Shown: one piece after another, positions 6,637 through 15,666 of the stretch | How the letters are laid out: every line of letters starts with the position of its first letter | Numbering within the stretch: position 1 is the stretch's first letter | DNA from: CmP2 sp052084925 | Lineage (GTDB): Bacteria; Actinomycetota; Actinomycetes; Actinomycetales; Micrococcaceae | DNA length: 64,000 nucleotides | NCBI GenBank assembly: GCA_052084925.1 | Contig: JBQDEV010000012.1 | Location: forward strand, 1-64,000 | Direction of reading: 5' to 3' | Notes under the pieces: model-generated | Told to the model about the DNA's origin: nothing | The model's input: the letters and a program-made list of their open reading frames with translations, nothing else | Databases searched by the model: none | Made by a program: the position numbers and the translations under genes

Positions 6637-8652
6637 CTAGGCCGTCGGCTGTCGGTCTCGCACCGCGGACACGATGCGTTGGATGGCGTCCTCGACGGCG
6701 ACTCCGTTGTCCTGCGTCCCGTCGCGGAAGCGGAAGGAGACCGCACCGGCATCCGCGTCGTCGCCACCAGCGATGAGCACGAAGGGGATCTTCTCCTTGG
6801 AGGCGGTGCGGATCTTCTTCGGGAACCGATCGGAACTGGTATCGAGCTCCACACGGATGCCTTCGGCGCGCAGCTTTTCGACCACCTCACCTAGGTAGTC
6901 GTTGAAGGCTTCGGCCACGGGAATCGCCCGCACCTGCACAGGTGCCAGCCACGCGGGGAACGCCCCGGCGTAATGCTCGGTGAGCACGCCGAGGAATCGC
7001 TCGATCGAGCCGAACAGGGCACGGTGGATCATGACCGGCCGCTGACGGCTGCCGTCCGCGGCCTGGTATTCCAGATCGAAGCGCTCCGGCAGGTTGAAGT
7101 CCAGCTGAATGGTGGACATCTGCCAGGTGCGGCCGATGGCGTCGCGGGCTTGCACGGAGATCTTCGGACCATAGAATGCGGCGCCGCCCGGATCCGGGAC
7201 CAGGTCCAGACCGGAGGCGGTGGCGACCTCTTCCAGGGTGCGGGTGGCCTCTTCCCAAGCGTCGTCGGTGCCCACAAACTTCTCCTCGTCCTTCGTGGAC
7301 AGCTCCAGGTAGAAGTCGTTGAGACCGTAGTCCTTGAGCAGGTCGAGCACGAAGTTCAACGTGGTGGTCAGCTCGTCCTTCATCTGCTCGCGGGTGCAGT
7401 AGATGTGAGCGTCGTCCTGCGTCATGCCGCGGACGCGGGTGAGCCCGTGGATCACACCGGACTTCTCGTAGCGGTAGACGGCACCGAATTCGAACAGCCG
7501 CAACGGCAGTTCGCGGTAGGACCGGCCGCGGGAACGGAAGATCAGGTTGTGCATCGGGCAGTTCATCGGCTTGAGGTAGTAGTTCTGCCCCTGCCGGGTG
7601 ATCTCCCCGGTAATCGGGTCACGCTGCTCATCGATGTGCATGGGCGGGAACATGCCATCGGCATACCAGTCCAGGTGTCCGGAGATCTGGTAGAGATTTT
7701 CCTTGGTGATGTGCGGGGTGTAGACGAATTCGTAGCCGGCCTCGGTGTGGCGATGGCGCGAGTAGTCCTCCATCTCCTTGCGGATGATGCCGCCCTTGGG
7801 GTGGAACACGGGCAGCCCGGATCCCAGCTCATCGGGGAAGGAGAAGAGGTCCAGCTCGGAGCCGAGCTTGCGGTGATCGCGCCGCTCGGCCTCAGCGATG
7901 CGCTCCTGGTAGGCCTTCAGGGCGTCCTTGCTGGGCCAGGCGGTGCCGTAGATGCGCTGGAGCTGCTTGTTCTTCTCGTTGCCGAGCCAGTAGGCGGCAG
8001 CGGAGCGGGTCAGCGAGTACGCGTTGGAGATTAGCTTGGTGTTGGGCAGGTGAGGTCCGCGGCAGAGGTCGCACCACACGGTGTCGCCGGACTTGCGGTC
8101 GACGTTGTCGTAGAGGGTGATCTCGCCGGCGCCGACCTCGACCGAGGCGCCCTCACCGGCGGTCTCGGCGTCATTCTTCTTACCCAGCAGCTCCAGTTTG
8201 TAGGGCTCGGCGGCCATGGCAGCGCGGGCTTCGTCCTCGGTGACGACCCGGCGGGCGAAGGTCTGGTTCGAGTTGATGATCTTCTGCATCACCTTCTCGA
8301 TCTTCTTCAGGTCCTCCGGGGTGAAGGGGTTTTCGACATCGAAGTCGAAGTAGAACCCGTCGGTGATGTAGGGCCCGATGCCAAGCTTGGCCTCGGGCCA
8401 GAGCTGCTGCACCGCCTGGGCCATGACGTGGGCGGTGGAGTGGCGCAGCACGTTCAGGCCGTCAGGGTGGCTGATGTCGACGCCCTGCACCACGGCGCCG
8501 TCGCTCAGTGTCCGGGAGAGGTCCTGTAGCTCGCCGTCGACACGCATCACCACGATGGTCTTCTGCTCGGTGAAGAGCTCCGTGCCCGTGGTTCCGGTGG
8601 CGACCTCTCGTAGCTGGTCGTCGACGGTGATGCTGATCTGGTTCTCGGGCAA
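6637..8652 (-). CDS. thrS: Threonyl-tRNA synthetase
   Basis: A class II synthetase of about 671 residues. It has an N-terminal TGS domain, an editing domain with the HSTAHVMAQAV zinc-type histidines (near residue 80), a catalytic core with NCPMHNLIF, GLTRVRGMTQDDAHIYC and ALFGSIERFLGVL, and a C-terminal anticodon-binding domain (VRAIPVAEAFNDYL onwards). It charges tRNA-Thr. I chose TTG at 8652 (MPENQISITVDDQ) because AGGAGAGG sits 8 bases upstream; an in-frame start at 8718 would add 22 residues and place that site inside the gene. It leads the group thrS-HIT-pgsA-GPP34. Confidence 0.93.
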   Translation of the reverse strand: MPENQISITVDDQLREVATGTTGTELFTEQKTIVVMRVDGELQDLSRTLSDGAVVQGVDISHPDGLNVLRHSTAHVMAQAVQQLWPEAKLGIGPYITDGFYFDFDVENPFTPEDLKKIEKVMQKIINSNQTFARRVVTEDEARAAMAAEPYKLELLGKKNDAETAGEGASVEVGAGEITLYDNVDRKSGDTVWCDLCRGPHLPNTKLISNAYSLTRSAAAYWLGNEKNKQLQRIYGTAWPSKDALKAYQERIAEAERRDHRKLGSELDLFSFPDELGSGLPVFHPKGGIIRKEMEDYSRHRHTEAGYEFVYTPHITKENLYQISGHLDWYADGMFPPMHIDEQRDPITGEITRQGQNYYLKPMNCPMHNLIFRSRGRSYRELPLRLFEFGAVYRYEKSGVIHGLTRVRGMTQDDAHIYCTREQMKDELTTTLNFVLDLLKDYGLNDFYLELSTKDEEKFVGTDDAWEEATRTLEEVATASGLDLVPDPGGAAFYGPKISVQARDAIGRTWQMSTIQLDFNLPERFDLEYQAADGSRQRPVMIHRALFGSIERFLGVLTEHYAGAFPAWLAPVQVRAIPVAEAFNDYLGEVVEKLRAEGIRVELDTSSDRFPKKIRTASKEKIPFVLIAGGDDADAGAVSFRFRDGTQDNGVAVEDAIQRIVSAVRDRQPTA

Positions 8653-8737
8653 GGGAAGGTCCTCTCCTGGGTTTTCGACGGGGTGCCATACGGTGGACAC
8701 CACGCGGCCACAGGTCATTCTACGGCAGGTGCGCTGG

Positions 8738-9478
8738 TTAGTCCGTGGCGATGTCGATCACGAGCCGCGCCGGATCTTCGAGGGTGAAGACCCGGAAGGG
8801 ACGCTCGGCGTCGAGACCGATGTAGTAGCTGGAGGCGGCTTCGAAGGGCAGGTGGGTGGTGACCCCGGTGGCCACCTCGGTGCTCAGCTCAGTGGTGGTG
8901 TAGCCGTTGGCCAGGGCGGCATCGGTGTCGACATCCTCTGGACCGGCGAGTCCGACCGCGTGCACGGCGAGGTAGAGCGGCGCGTCCTGGTCGGCTGGAT
9001 GGCCGGAGCCCGGAGCCAGTGCCTCGGTGGTGTACTCGGCGAGGAAGCCCGGGTGTCCGCTACCGGCATGGTCGATGACGATGCGGTCGTAGCCTTCGTG
9101 GGCGGAGGCGCGCACGCCGGTGGGGAACCAGCCCTCGCTGGTGGTGTCCGTGTCCGGGAAGTTCTCGGTGCTCTGCGGCCCGGTAGTGAAGTCGTCCAGG
9201 TCGGGATCGGTGTCGGTCTCCGTGGCCTCCGGGACCGGGGTGTCTGAGGTCTCGGGGGCAGCCGTGGGGCCGGGCGTGTCGGTGTCCTCGGGGCTGGCCG
9301 TGGGTGACGCGGTGGTCTCCGTGGTCTCGACGGTGGAGGGTGCCGGCTCTTCGGGCTCATCGGCGCCGGAGCAGGCGCTCAGGGCGAGGGCGGTGATGGC
9401 GGTGATGGCGGTGAGCGCGGTCATCGTTGTGAGGCTGCGGGTGCGTCGCTGCGGTGCGGATCCGGAGTGCGTCGTCAT
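8738..9478 (-). CDS. AMIN-like domain lipoprotein
   Basis: A 246-residue exported lipoprotein. The signal peptide ends in the lipobox ALSAC (Cys near residue 36), followed by a Pro/Thr/Glu-rich linker of about 70 residues and a C-terminal AMIN-like domain (GYDRIVIDHAG to DPARLVIDI). AMIN-like domains occur in cell-surface proteins and are thought to bind envelope polymers; the exact role is unknown. Its ATG overlaps the dnaE2 stop in an ATGA, so translation may be coupled to dnaE2 even though no functional link is obvious. Confidence 0.82.
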   Translation of the reverse strand: MTTHSGSAPQRRTRSLTTMTALTAITAITALALSACSGADEPEEPAPSTVETTETTASPTASPEDTDTPGPTAAPETSDTPVPEATETDTDPDLDDFTTGPQSTENFPDTDTTSEGWFPTGVRASAHEGYDRIVIDHAGSGHPGFLAEYTTEALAPGSGHPADQDAPLYLAVHAVGLAGPEDVDTDAALANGYTTTELSTEVATGVTTHLPFEAASSYYIGLDAERPFRVFTLEDPARLVIDIATD

Positions 9479-12400
9479 GTCTCCAGCGTATCGGGTGTGG
9501 GCATCATCTCCCAGGTGTCCGGGTGCGGTACGGGGATTGCCGGCAGGCTGCCGCGTTTCACCGGCCAGGAGCCAGTGGCATGGTGGGGAACGTCGTCGGG
9601 GGCATGGGTACGGTCCCGTTGCAGCCAGGCGGTCCATTGGCCCCGGGTGGAGTTCAGGTAGTCGGGGTCGGGCAGGGTATGCGGCTGGTGCAGGTCCCAG
9701 GCGCGGATGGCCTGGACGCTGACCGCCCGGGTTCCGGTGCGGCGGGTGGTGCCTTCGATCAGCATCAGCCGGGCTGAGAACAGCATCTCCCCGCTCTGGT
9801 GCTGGGCCTCGGTGAAGAAGGAGGTGTCCACGACCCCGGTGCCGTCGTCCACGGAGATGAACACCACGCGTTTACCGCTGCGCATCGGCGGGGTTTGGGT
9901 CGCCACCCGCACGCCGGCGATGAGCACCCGTGTCTGAGTACGCAGGGAAAGCAGCTGCTCCGCCGGGGTGACGCCGAGAGCCTGCAGGTAGGGCTCATGA
10001 GACTGCATCAGGTGCCCGGTGACATCCAGGGCGGTGAGATCCAGCTCGGAGCGCACCTGCTCCGCTGCGGTGGGGTCGGGGAACAGCGGGGTTAGCGCGG
10101 TGAGCTCGGTGTCGGGCAGCTCGAAGCTCAGCTGGCCCTCGATCGGTCGGCTGCGGGGTGCGGAGGTGCGCTGGTGCGTGAGCTGCAAGTGGTGCACCAG
10201 GTCGGTGCGCGAGGCTCCGCCGGCGGGGAGCAGGCAGTCCAGGGCGCCGAGTTCGGCGAGTCGCTCCAGACTGCGTCGGGTGGGCCGAGCACGGTCTCGA
10301 ATATCGGCCAGGCTCGCATAGGGCTGGCCTGCCACCAGCCGGCTCCGTTCGGCCGCGCTGAGCCCGGAGACGGTGTTCAGTGACAGCCGGATGCCCCACC
10401 GGCCGCTGTGTTCGATTTCGGGGTGGGCGGGCACCCACTCCATTCGCATCTGCTGGGTGGAGCGATTGATGTCGACCGGCAGCACCGGGATGCCCAGTCG
10501 TCGCGCCTCGGCGACCATGAGCCGCCGCGGGTACATGCCCGGATCGTGCTCCAGGATGCCAGCAAAGAACGCTTCGGGGTGGTGGGTCTTCAACCAGGCC
10601 GAATGGTAGGTGGGCACGGCGAAGGCTGCTCCATGGGCCTTGCAGAATCCGAAGGAGCCGAACGCCTGGAGCGTGTTCCAGACCGCATCGATCACGTCCA
10701 GCGGATAGTGGCGTTTCAGAGATTCTGTGCGAAAGAACGCCTCAACCTCACGTTCTCGCGGGGAGCCGATGGCGCGGCGGAATTCATCGGCCCGGGCCAG
10801 TCCGCACTCGGTCATGGTGTCGAAGGTGCGCAGCACCTGTTCGTGGAAGACGGTGACGCCGTGGGTTTCCTCTAGCACCGGTTGCAGGTTCGGGTGCGGG
10901 TAGTGTGCGACGTCGTCGCCGTGACGGTAGTCGAGGAAAGGCCGCACCATATCGGATTTCATCGGGCCGGGGCGGAACAGGGAGATATCGATGATCAGGT
11001 CGTTGAATTCGGTCGGCCCGAGTTTGCCCAGCAGTTCCCGTTGCCCGGGAGACTCGATCTGGAAGCAGCCCAGGGTGTGCGTGGTGCGGATCATCTCGAA
11101 GGTGGGTTCGTCGTCGAGAGGAACGTGCTCCATATCGACGTTCTCACCGGTGGTGCGCTCGATCTCCTGCAGCGTGTAGGCGATGGTCGATTGCATGCGC
11201 ACCCCCAGCACGTCGAGTTTCAGTAGTCCCATGGGGTCCATGTCGTGCTTGTCGAACTGGCTCATCGGCAGTCCGATGCCGGAGGGCTGCACCGGGGTGC
11301 GGTCGAGCAGGGTCCGGTCGCTGAGGATGACGCCGCAGGGATGCATGGAGATATGCCGGGGCAGCCGATCCAGGCGCTCGGTGAGGTCCACCAGCAGATC
11401 CAGCTGCGCGTCCCCGCTGGCACGCTGGTGCTGCAGCCGGTCGGAGAATCCGCGCAGCTCCGGCATACGTTCCATCGCCTCGCGGAAGCTGGAGGCGGAG
11501 AACCGCCACAGCTGCTTGGCGATCTCGTCGACCCGCTCCGATTCCAGCCCCAGGGCCAGTCCGGCGTCCCGGACCGCCCCGCGAGCCCGGTAGCCGTTCT
11601 GCATGCTCATCAAGGTGGTGCGCTCGGTGCCGAAGCGTTCGAAGATCGCGTCGTAGACCTCGTGGCGCCGGGCCGATTCGACGTCGATGTCGATGTCGGG
11701 CAGGGTGGAGCGATTTTGGGAGAGGAAGCGCTCGAAGATCAGGTCGTGCTCGATCGGATCCACCGCGGAGATCCGGAGCAGGTGGTTCACCAGCGAGGAG
11801 GCCCCCGAGCCGCGGGCCGCCACCCGCACACCCCGCTGCTCGATCATGGCGACGACCTCGGCCACCGTGAGGAAGTAGCTGGCGAAGCCCCGTTCGTTGA
11901 TGACCTCCAGCTCGCGGTCCAGACGCGTGAGCACCTCGGACTCCCTGGTTGTTCCCGGCCCGAGATGGGGGTAGCGCTGCCCCATTCCGGCCAGGCAGCG
12001 CTCGCGCAGCTCCCGGTGGGGGTGCTGCTCCAGCCCGATGACCGAGGCCTCCGGGACGCGCGGGCGCCCCCAGCCGATGTCTCCGGCCGGGTCGATACGG
12101 CAGGCCTCCGCCGTGGCGTGGGTGTTGTCCAGCAGCTTCCGGGCCTCGCGCGCCCCGTAGCCGGCGTCGTGCACGATCTCCTGCGCCAGCAGGTGCATCG
12201 CCTCCGAGGACTTCAGCCACCCCTGGCCGTTGGGCTGCATATCGGCCACGGTGTCGAGCGAGCTCAGCGCCCGGGCGGCGTCCAGCACATCGGCGGTGGC
12301 GGCCCCGTCCGGGCTGGCATAGCGCACCGCATTGGTCAGCACCGCCGGCAGTGCGAGCTCGTGGGCGGCCCGCAGCATCTTGGCGGCGTGCGCGGCGGAG

Positions 12401-13005
12401 AGCCGCTGGCCCGGAGCTGCCAGATGGCTGACCACCTCTACCCGCACCCCGCCGAGGGGCAGCGCCTTGCGCCAGTGCTTCAGCAGGGCACGCCCGGCGG
12501 CGTAACGGCGTGACCCCAGCATCCGCCCGACGTCGGAGTCGGGGCCGATCAGCACGATCAGACGCGGCGCGCCGGCCCCCGCCCCGTCGCCGGGGCCCGG
12601 GCTCATCTGTTCGGCGAGTTCGCCCATACTGACCCAAGGGCTGCCTCCGGCCGATCCGCCCCGGGTGTGTGCGTGGGCGGCGGAGATGAGTCGCACCAGC
12701 CCGTGATAGCCAGCCCCGCCGTCCTGGCCCCGGGCGAGTACCACCACCCGCCCCGCACTCTGCTCCTCGTTCCAGCGCACCGCCAGCTCCACGCCCACGA
12801 TCGGCGCGATTCCTGAGGCCAGGCACGCGCTCAGGTGCTTGGCCATCCCGTAGAGGCCGTCCCGGTCGGTGCAGGCCAGCAGCTGGGCCCCCTGCGCGGC
12901 CGCAGTCTCGGCAAGATCCTGCGGCCAGGACACCCCGTAGTGCGCGGAGAAGGCGCTGGCCACGTGCAGGTGCGGGAACGGGGTCGAGGAGGCGGGTCCG
13001 CTCAT
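9475..13005 (-). CDS. dnaE2: Error-prone DNA polymerase III alpha subunit DnaE2
   Basis: A 1176-residue C-family polymerase. The N-terminal PHP domain (PHLHVASAFSAHYG) is followed by the catalytic palm with LPDIDIDVES near residue 435, fingers (SFGFCKAHGAAFA), a helix-hairpin-helix region and a C-terminal OB fold (RVLIAGVRVATQ). DnaE2 performs mutagenic translesion synthesis and normally works with ImuA' and ImuB. Here DUF6504 precedes it with an overlapping start and no imuB follows. Start ATG 13005 gives MSGPASSTPFPHLH. Confidence 0.93.
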   Translation of the reverse strand: MSGPASSTPFPHLHVASAFSAHYGVSWPQDLAETAAAQGAQLLACTDRDGLYGMAKHLSACLASGIAPIVGVELAVRWNEEQSAGRVVVLARGQDGGAGYHGLVRLISAAHAHTRGGSAGGSPWVSMGELAEQMSPGPGDGAGAGAPRLIVLIGPDSDVGRMLGSRRYAAGRALLKHWRKALPLGGVRVEVVSHLAAPGQRLSAAHAAKMLRAAHELALPAVLTNAVRYASPDGAATADVLDAARALSSLDTVADMQPNGQGWLKSSEAMHLLAQEIVHDAGYGAREARKLLDNTHATAEACRIDPAGDIGWGRPRVPEASVIGLEQHPHRELRERCLAGMGQRYPHLGPGTTRESEVLTRLDRELEVINERGFASYFLTVAEVVAMIEQRGVRVAARGSGASSLVNHLLRISAVDPIEHDLIFERFLSQNRSTLPDIDIDVESARRHEVYDAIFERFGTERTTLMSMQNGYRARGAVRDAGLALGLESERVDEIAKQLWRFSASSFREAMERMPELRGFSDRLQHQRASGDAQLDLLVDLTERLDRLPRHISMHPCGVILSDRTLLDRTPVQPSGIGLPMSQFDKHDMDPMGLLKLDVLGVRMQSTIAYTLQEIERTTGENVDMEHVPLDDEPTFEMIRTTHTLGCFQIESPGQRELLGKLGPTEFNDLIIDISLFRPGPMKSDMVRPFLDYRHGDDVAHYPHPNLQPVLEETHGVTVFHEQVLRTFDTMTECGLARADEFRRAIGSPREREVEAFFRTESLKRHYPLDVIDAVWNTLQAFGSFGFCKAHGAAFAVPTYHSAWLKTHHPEAFFAGILEHDPGMYPRRLMVAEARRLGIPVLPVDINRSTQQMRMEWVPAHPEIEHSGRWGIRLSLNTVSGLSAAERSRLVAGQPYASLADIRDRARPTRRSLERLAELGALDCLLPAGGASRTDLVHHLQLTHQRTSAPRSRPIEGQLSFELPDTELTALTPLFPDPTAAEQVRSELDLTALDVTGHLMQSHEPYLQALGVTPAEQLLSLRTQTRVLIAGVRVATQTPPMRSGKRVVFISVDDGTGVVDTSFFTEAQHQSGEMLFSARLMLIEGTTRRTGTRAVSVQAIRAWDLHQPHTLPDPDYLNSTRGQWTAWLQRDRTHAPDDVPHHATGSWPVKRGSLPAIPVPHPDTWEMMPTPDTLET

Positions 13006-13331
13006 GCTGTCTCCCGCAGGGTCAGCGCCGCGGCGTCGTGCACCCGGATCAGCCGCCATCGTCCGGAATCCAGATGATGGGCGACGTCGATGGTCAGCAG
13101 CGGCGCGCTACGGGCCCGGCTCAGCCGCACCTGCAGCCGCCACACCTCGTGATCGACCAGCCCGGCGCCGCGACCGCGCTCGGCACGGTGTTCCTCGGCC
13201 CACCAGCGACGACGCTCATACCAGCGCCGCGGCGGTGCGGCCACGGTGTAGCTGCGCCCCTGCACCTCCACGTGCAGCGGCATCCCCGTCGTCGTGCAGC
13301 TGACTGCGACCGACTCTGTGAAAGTTCCCAT
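13002..13331 (-). CDS. DUF6504 family protein
   Basis: A 109-residue basic protein with a central Arg/Trp-rich patch (PPRRWYERRRWWAEEHRAE) and an HHLDSGRWRLIRVHD segment. This matches DUF6504, a family I know from actinobacterial imuB-DUF6504-dnaE2 cassettes, so a role in the translesion mutasome is likely but unproven. The stop overlaps the dnaE2 start (ATGA). A LexA-like sequence lies about 110 bases upstream. Confidence 0.75.
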   Translation of the reverse strand: MGTFTESVAVSCTTTGMPLHVEVQGRSYTVAAPPRRWYERRRWWAEEHRAERGRGAGLVDHEVWRLQVRLSRARSAPLLTIDVAHHLDSGRWRLIRVHDAAALTLRETA

Positions 13332-13437
13332 GCTGTTCGCCCCTCCATGCCGTGATTCCCCTGGACGCAGACGGCGTCAGGGGTGGCGGTGGGAAGTCTG
13401 ATCGTTGGGAAGGCCGATCGTCCCCTCCAGTCTAAGG

Positions 13438-13449
13438 GAACATGCGTAC
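13438..13449. promoter_or_regulatory. LexA-like box candidate
   Basis: GAACATGCGTAC differs at one position from the actinobacterial/Gram-positive LexA core GAAC-N4-GTTC. It lies between the divergent DUF6504-dnaE2 and S9 peptidase genes, where an SOS operator would be expected. One mismatch in a 12-base motif is weak evidence. Confidence 0.3.
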
Positions 13450-13480
13450 CCCCGCCACTCGGCGAATTTAGAACTGGGGT

Positions 13481-13511
13481 GTGACACGATAAGCCCGCGG
13501 ACCCGTAGACT
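13481..13511 (+). promoter_or_regulatory. Putative leaderless promoter of the S9 peptidase gene
   Basis: GTGACA (13481-13486) and TAGACT (13506-13511) are separated by 19 bases. The -10 hexamer ends 7 bases before the ATG at 13519, and no Shine-Dalgarno is present, so transcription would start at or next to the ATG, as often seen in actinobacteria. Confidence 0.4.
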
Positions 13512-13518
13512 GGCGGTC

Positions 13519-15666
13519 ATGAGTGAGACGACGACCACACAGACCACCCCGGACACCCCCGACGCCATCGCCACCCTGCTCGACGCCGCCCGCATCACCG
13601 CGGTGCTACCCGGAGCCCACGGCCGGATCCTGGCCACCGTCCAGCAGCTCAACGGCAAGGGCACCGACTACGTCACCCAACTCCACGAGCTGACCCCCGA
13701 CGAAACCGCCGCCCCGGGAGCCACCGTCCAGCTGACGCGCTCGGACGAGTCAGTTTCCTCGGTCGCCCCGCTCACCACCGAGGATTCCGACGGTCGTATC
13801 TACTTCCTCTCCTCGCGTCCGGCCTCCGAAACCAACCCTGACGCCACCGACCAGTCCCCCGGCTCCTCCCTCTGGGTATTGCCCGGACGCGGCGAGGCGA
13901 AGCAGCTGCTCACCCGGCCCTGGGGGTTCCAGCAGATCCAGGTCTCCGAGCGTCACCTGGTGGCCGCCCTGCGGGTGCACACCCAGGCCGAGGACGAAGC
14001 CCAGCACGCCGAGCTGGTGGAGCAGCGGGAGACCGCCTCTGTCAGCGGGATTCTGCACACCACCTACCCTTCGCGGTACTGGGACCACGATCTGCCCGCC
14101 GGACGCACGGTGCTGGGGGTGGCCGAGCTGCCGCAGACCGCGGACCAGGCCCCCGAGTTCCGCTGGATCTCGCTGCCACAGGGTCGGCTGCTGGACTGGG
14201 ATCTCAGCCGCGACGGATCGACCGTGGTGGCCACCCTGCAGCAGAACACCGCCGCCAGCGTCGACGCCACCGTGGCCGTGCGCATCGACCTGCCCTCCGG
14301 GGCGACCACCGAGCTGACCCGCTCCACCCCCGAGACCTCGCTGAGCACCGGACGCATCAGCCCCGATGGCACGCGCGTGGTGCTGCACCGCTACCAGCGC
14401 TGGACCCCGCAACAGAACCTCGAGGTCAGCACCCACCTGCTCCGTCTCGACACACAGGAGCGACAGGAGGGACAAGAAAGACAGGAAACCCGACTGTGGC
14501 CGGAGCTGGATCGCTGGGTCGACCCCGTTTGGGCTACCGATCGGCATCTGGCCTCCACCAGTGACGATCTCGGTACCGGTGCGATCTGGTTCGGTACCGA
14601 CGACGCCGCCGCGCCATCCCGGGTGACGGCGCAGATCGATACCTACGACGACGCGCCGGACGCCCTGGCCACCGCCCGGCACTACACCGGGCTGACCGCC
14701 CTGCCTCGGCCCACGGATTCGTCCGCGTTGCATTTCTACGCCCTGGCCGATGGCATCACCGTGGCACCGTCCCCGGTGGTCATCACGGTCACCCCGCACA
14801 CGTCGAACTCCCCGGACACCGAGCTACTGCCGCTGGCCCACCCTGGCACGCCGCTGCACTCCCCCGGCGCGCTGCGTTCCGTCACCGCCACCGCCGAGGA
14901 TGGCACCCGACTACGGGCCTGGCTGGTCACCCCCGAGGGTCCCGGGCCGCACCCGCTGGCGGTGCTGGTGCACGGCGGTCCCTGGGGCTCCTGGAATGCC
15001 TGGACCTACCGGTGGAACCCGGGTGCCTTCGTCGAGGCCGGCTACGCAGTACTGCTTCCGGATCCGGCCATCTCCACCGGCTACGGCCAGGCGATGATCG
15101 ACCGCGGCCAGCAGCAGCTCGGCGGCACCCCTTACACCGATATCCTGGCGCTCACCGATGCCGCGATCGCCCGCGAGGAGATCGACGAAACCCGCACCGC
15201 CCTGGCCGGCGGATCCTACGGCGGGTACATGGCGAATTGGATGGCAGGGCACACCGGTGAGCGGTTCCGCTGCATCGTCACCCACGCCTCCCTCTGGGAC
15301 ACCACCTCGATGGGCCGCACGACCGATAACGCTGAATGGGATCGGTCGATGGCCGAGCAGTCGGCTGAATATTCGCCGCACCTGTACGCCGAGCACATCC
15401 GGGTGCCCCTGCTCGTCATCCACGGCAACCAGGATCACCGGGTGCCGATCGGCCAGGCGCTGGAGCTCTGGCACGCCCTGCACACCCGGGCTCCGCAGTT
15501 GCTCGACGACGACGGCGCCACCCGGCACCGCTACCTCTACTACCCCGATGAAGGGCACTGGATCCTCAAGCGCGGCAACGCCGAATCCTGGTACCGCACC
15601 GTGCTCGGCTTCCTGGACGATCACGTCCGCGGGCAGAAGACCACCCCGCCGGTGACCCTGGGTTAG
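13519..15666 (+). CDS. S9 family serine peptidase (prolyl oligopeptidase/acylaminoacyl peptidase type)
   Basis: A 715-residue cytoplasmic peptidase. An N-terminal beta-propeller-like region of about 430 residues precedes an alpha/beta-hydrolase domain. The catalytic Ser is in GGSYGGYMANW (near residue 570), the Asp in HGNQDHRVP and the His in DEGHWI. The oxyanion loop LVHGGPWGSWNAW is intact. These enzymes cleave short peptides. The start ATG 13519 fits a leaderless promoter. Its stop overlaps the stop of the convergent ACR3-like gene by 4 bases. Confidence 0.9.
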   Translation: MSETTTTQTTPDTPDAIATLLDAARITAVLPGAHGRILATVQQLNGKGTDYVTQLHELTPDETAAPGATVQLTRSDESVSSVAPLTTEDSDGRIYFLSSRPASETNPDATDQSPGSSLWVLPGRGEAKQLLTRPWGFQQIQVSERHLVAALRVHTQAEDEAQHAELVEQRETASVSGILHTTYPSRYWDHDLPAGRTVLGVAELPQTADQAPEFRWISLPQGRLLDWDLSRDGSTVVATLQQNTAASVDATVAVRIDLPSGATTELTRSTPETSLSTGRISPDGTRVVLHRYQRWTPQQNLEVSTHLLRLDTQERQEGQERQETRLWPELDRWVDPVWATDRHLASTSDDLGTGAIWFGTDDAAAPSRVTAQIDTYDDAPDALATARHYTGLTALPRPTDSSALHFYALADGITVAPSPVVITVTPHTSNSPDTELLPLAHPGTPLHSPGALRSVTATAEDGTRLRAWLVTPEGPGPHPLAVLVHGGPWGSWNAWTYRWNPGAFVEAGYAVLLPDPAISTGYGQAMIDRGQQQLGGTPYTDILALTDAAIAREEIDETRTALAGGSYGGYMANWMAGHTGERFRCIVTHASLWDTTSMGRTTDNAEWDRSMAEQSAEYSPHLYAEHIRVPLLVIHGNQDHRVPIGQALELWHALHTRAPQLLDDDGATRHRYLYYPDEGHWILKRGNAESWYRTVLGFLDDHVRGQKTTPPVTLG

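Noticed and set aside
8738..9478. Considered whether the lipoprotein belongs to the DnaE2 mutasome because of the ATGA overlap
   Set aside because: It is exported and carries an AMIN-like domain; the overlap is more likely a compact-genome effect.
11245..12513. Long plus-strand open frame (422 codons) opposite dnaE2
   Set aside because: It is the reverse complement of the DnaE2 coding region, with low-complexity composition and no ribosome site; an artefact of high GC.
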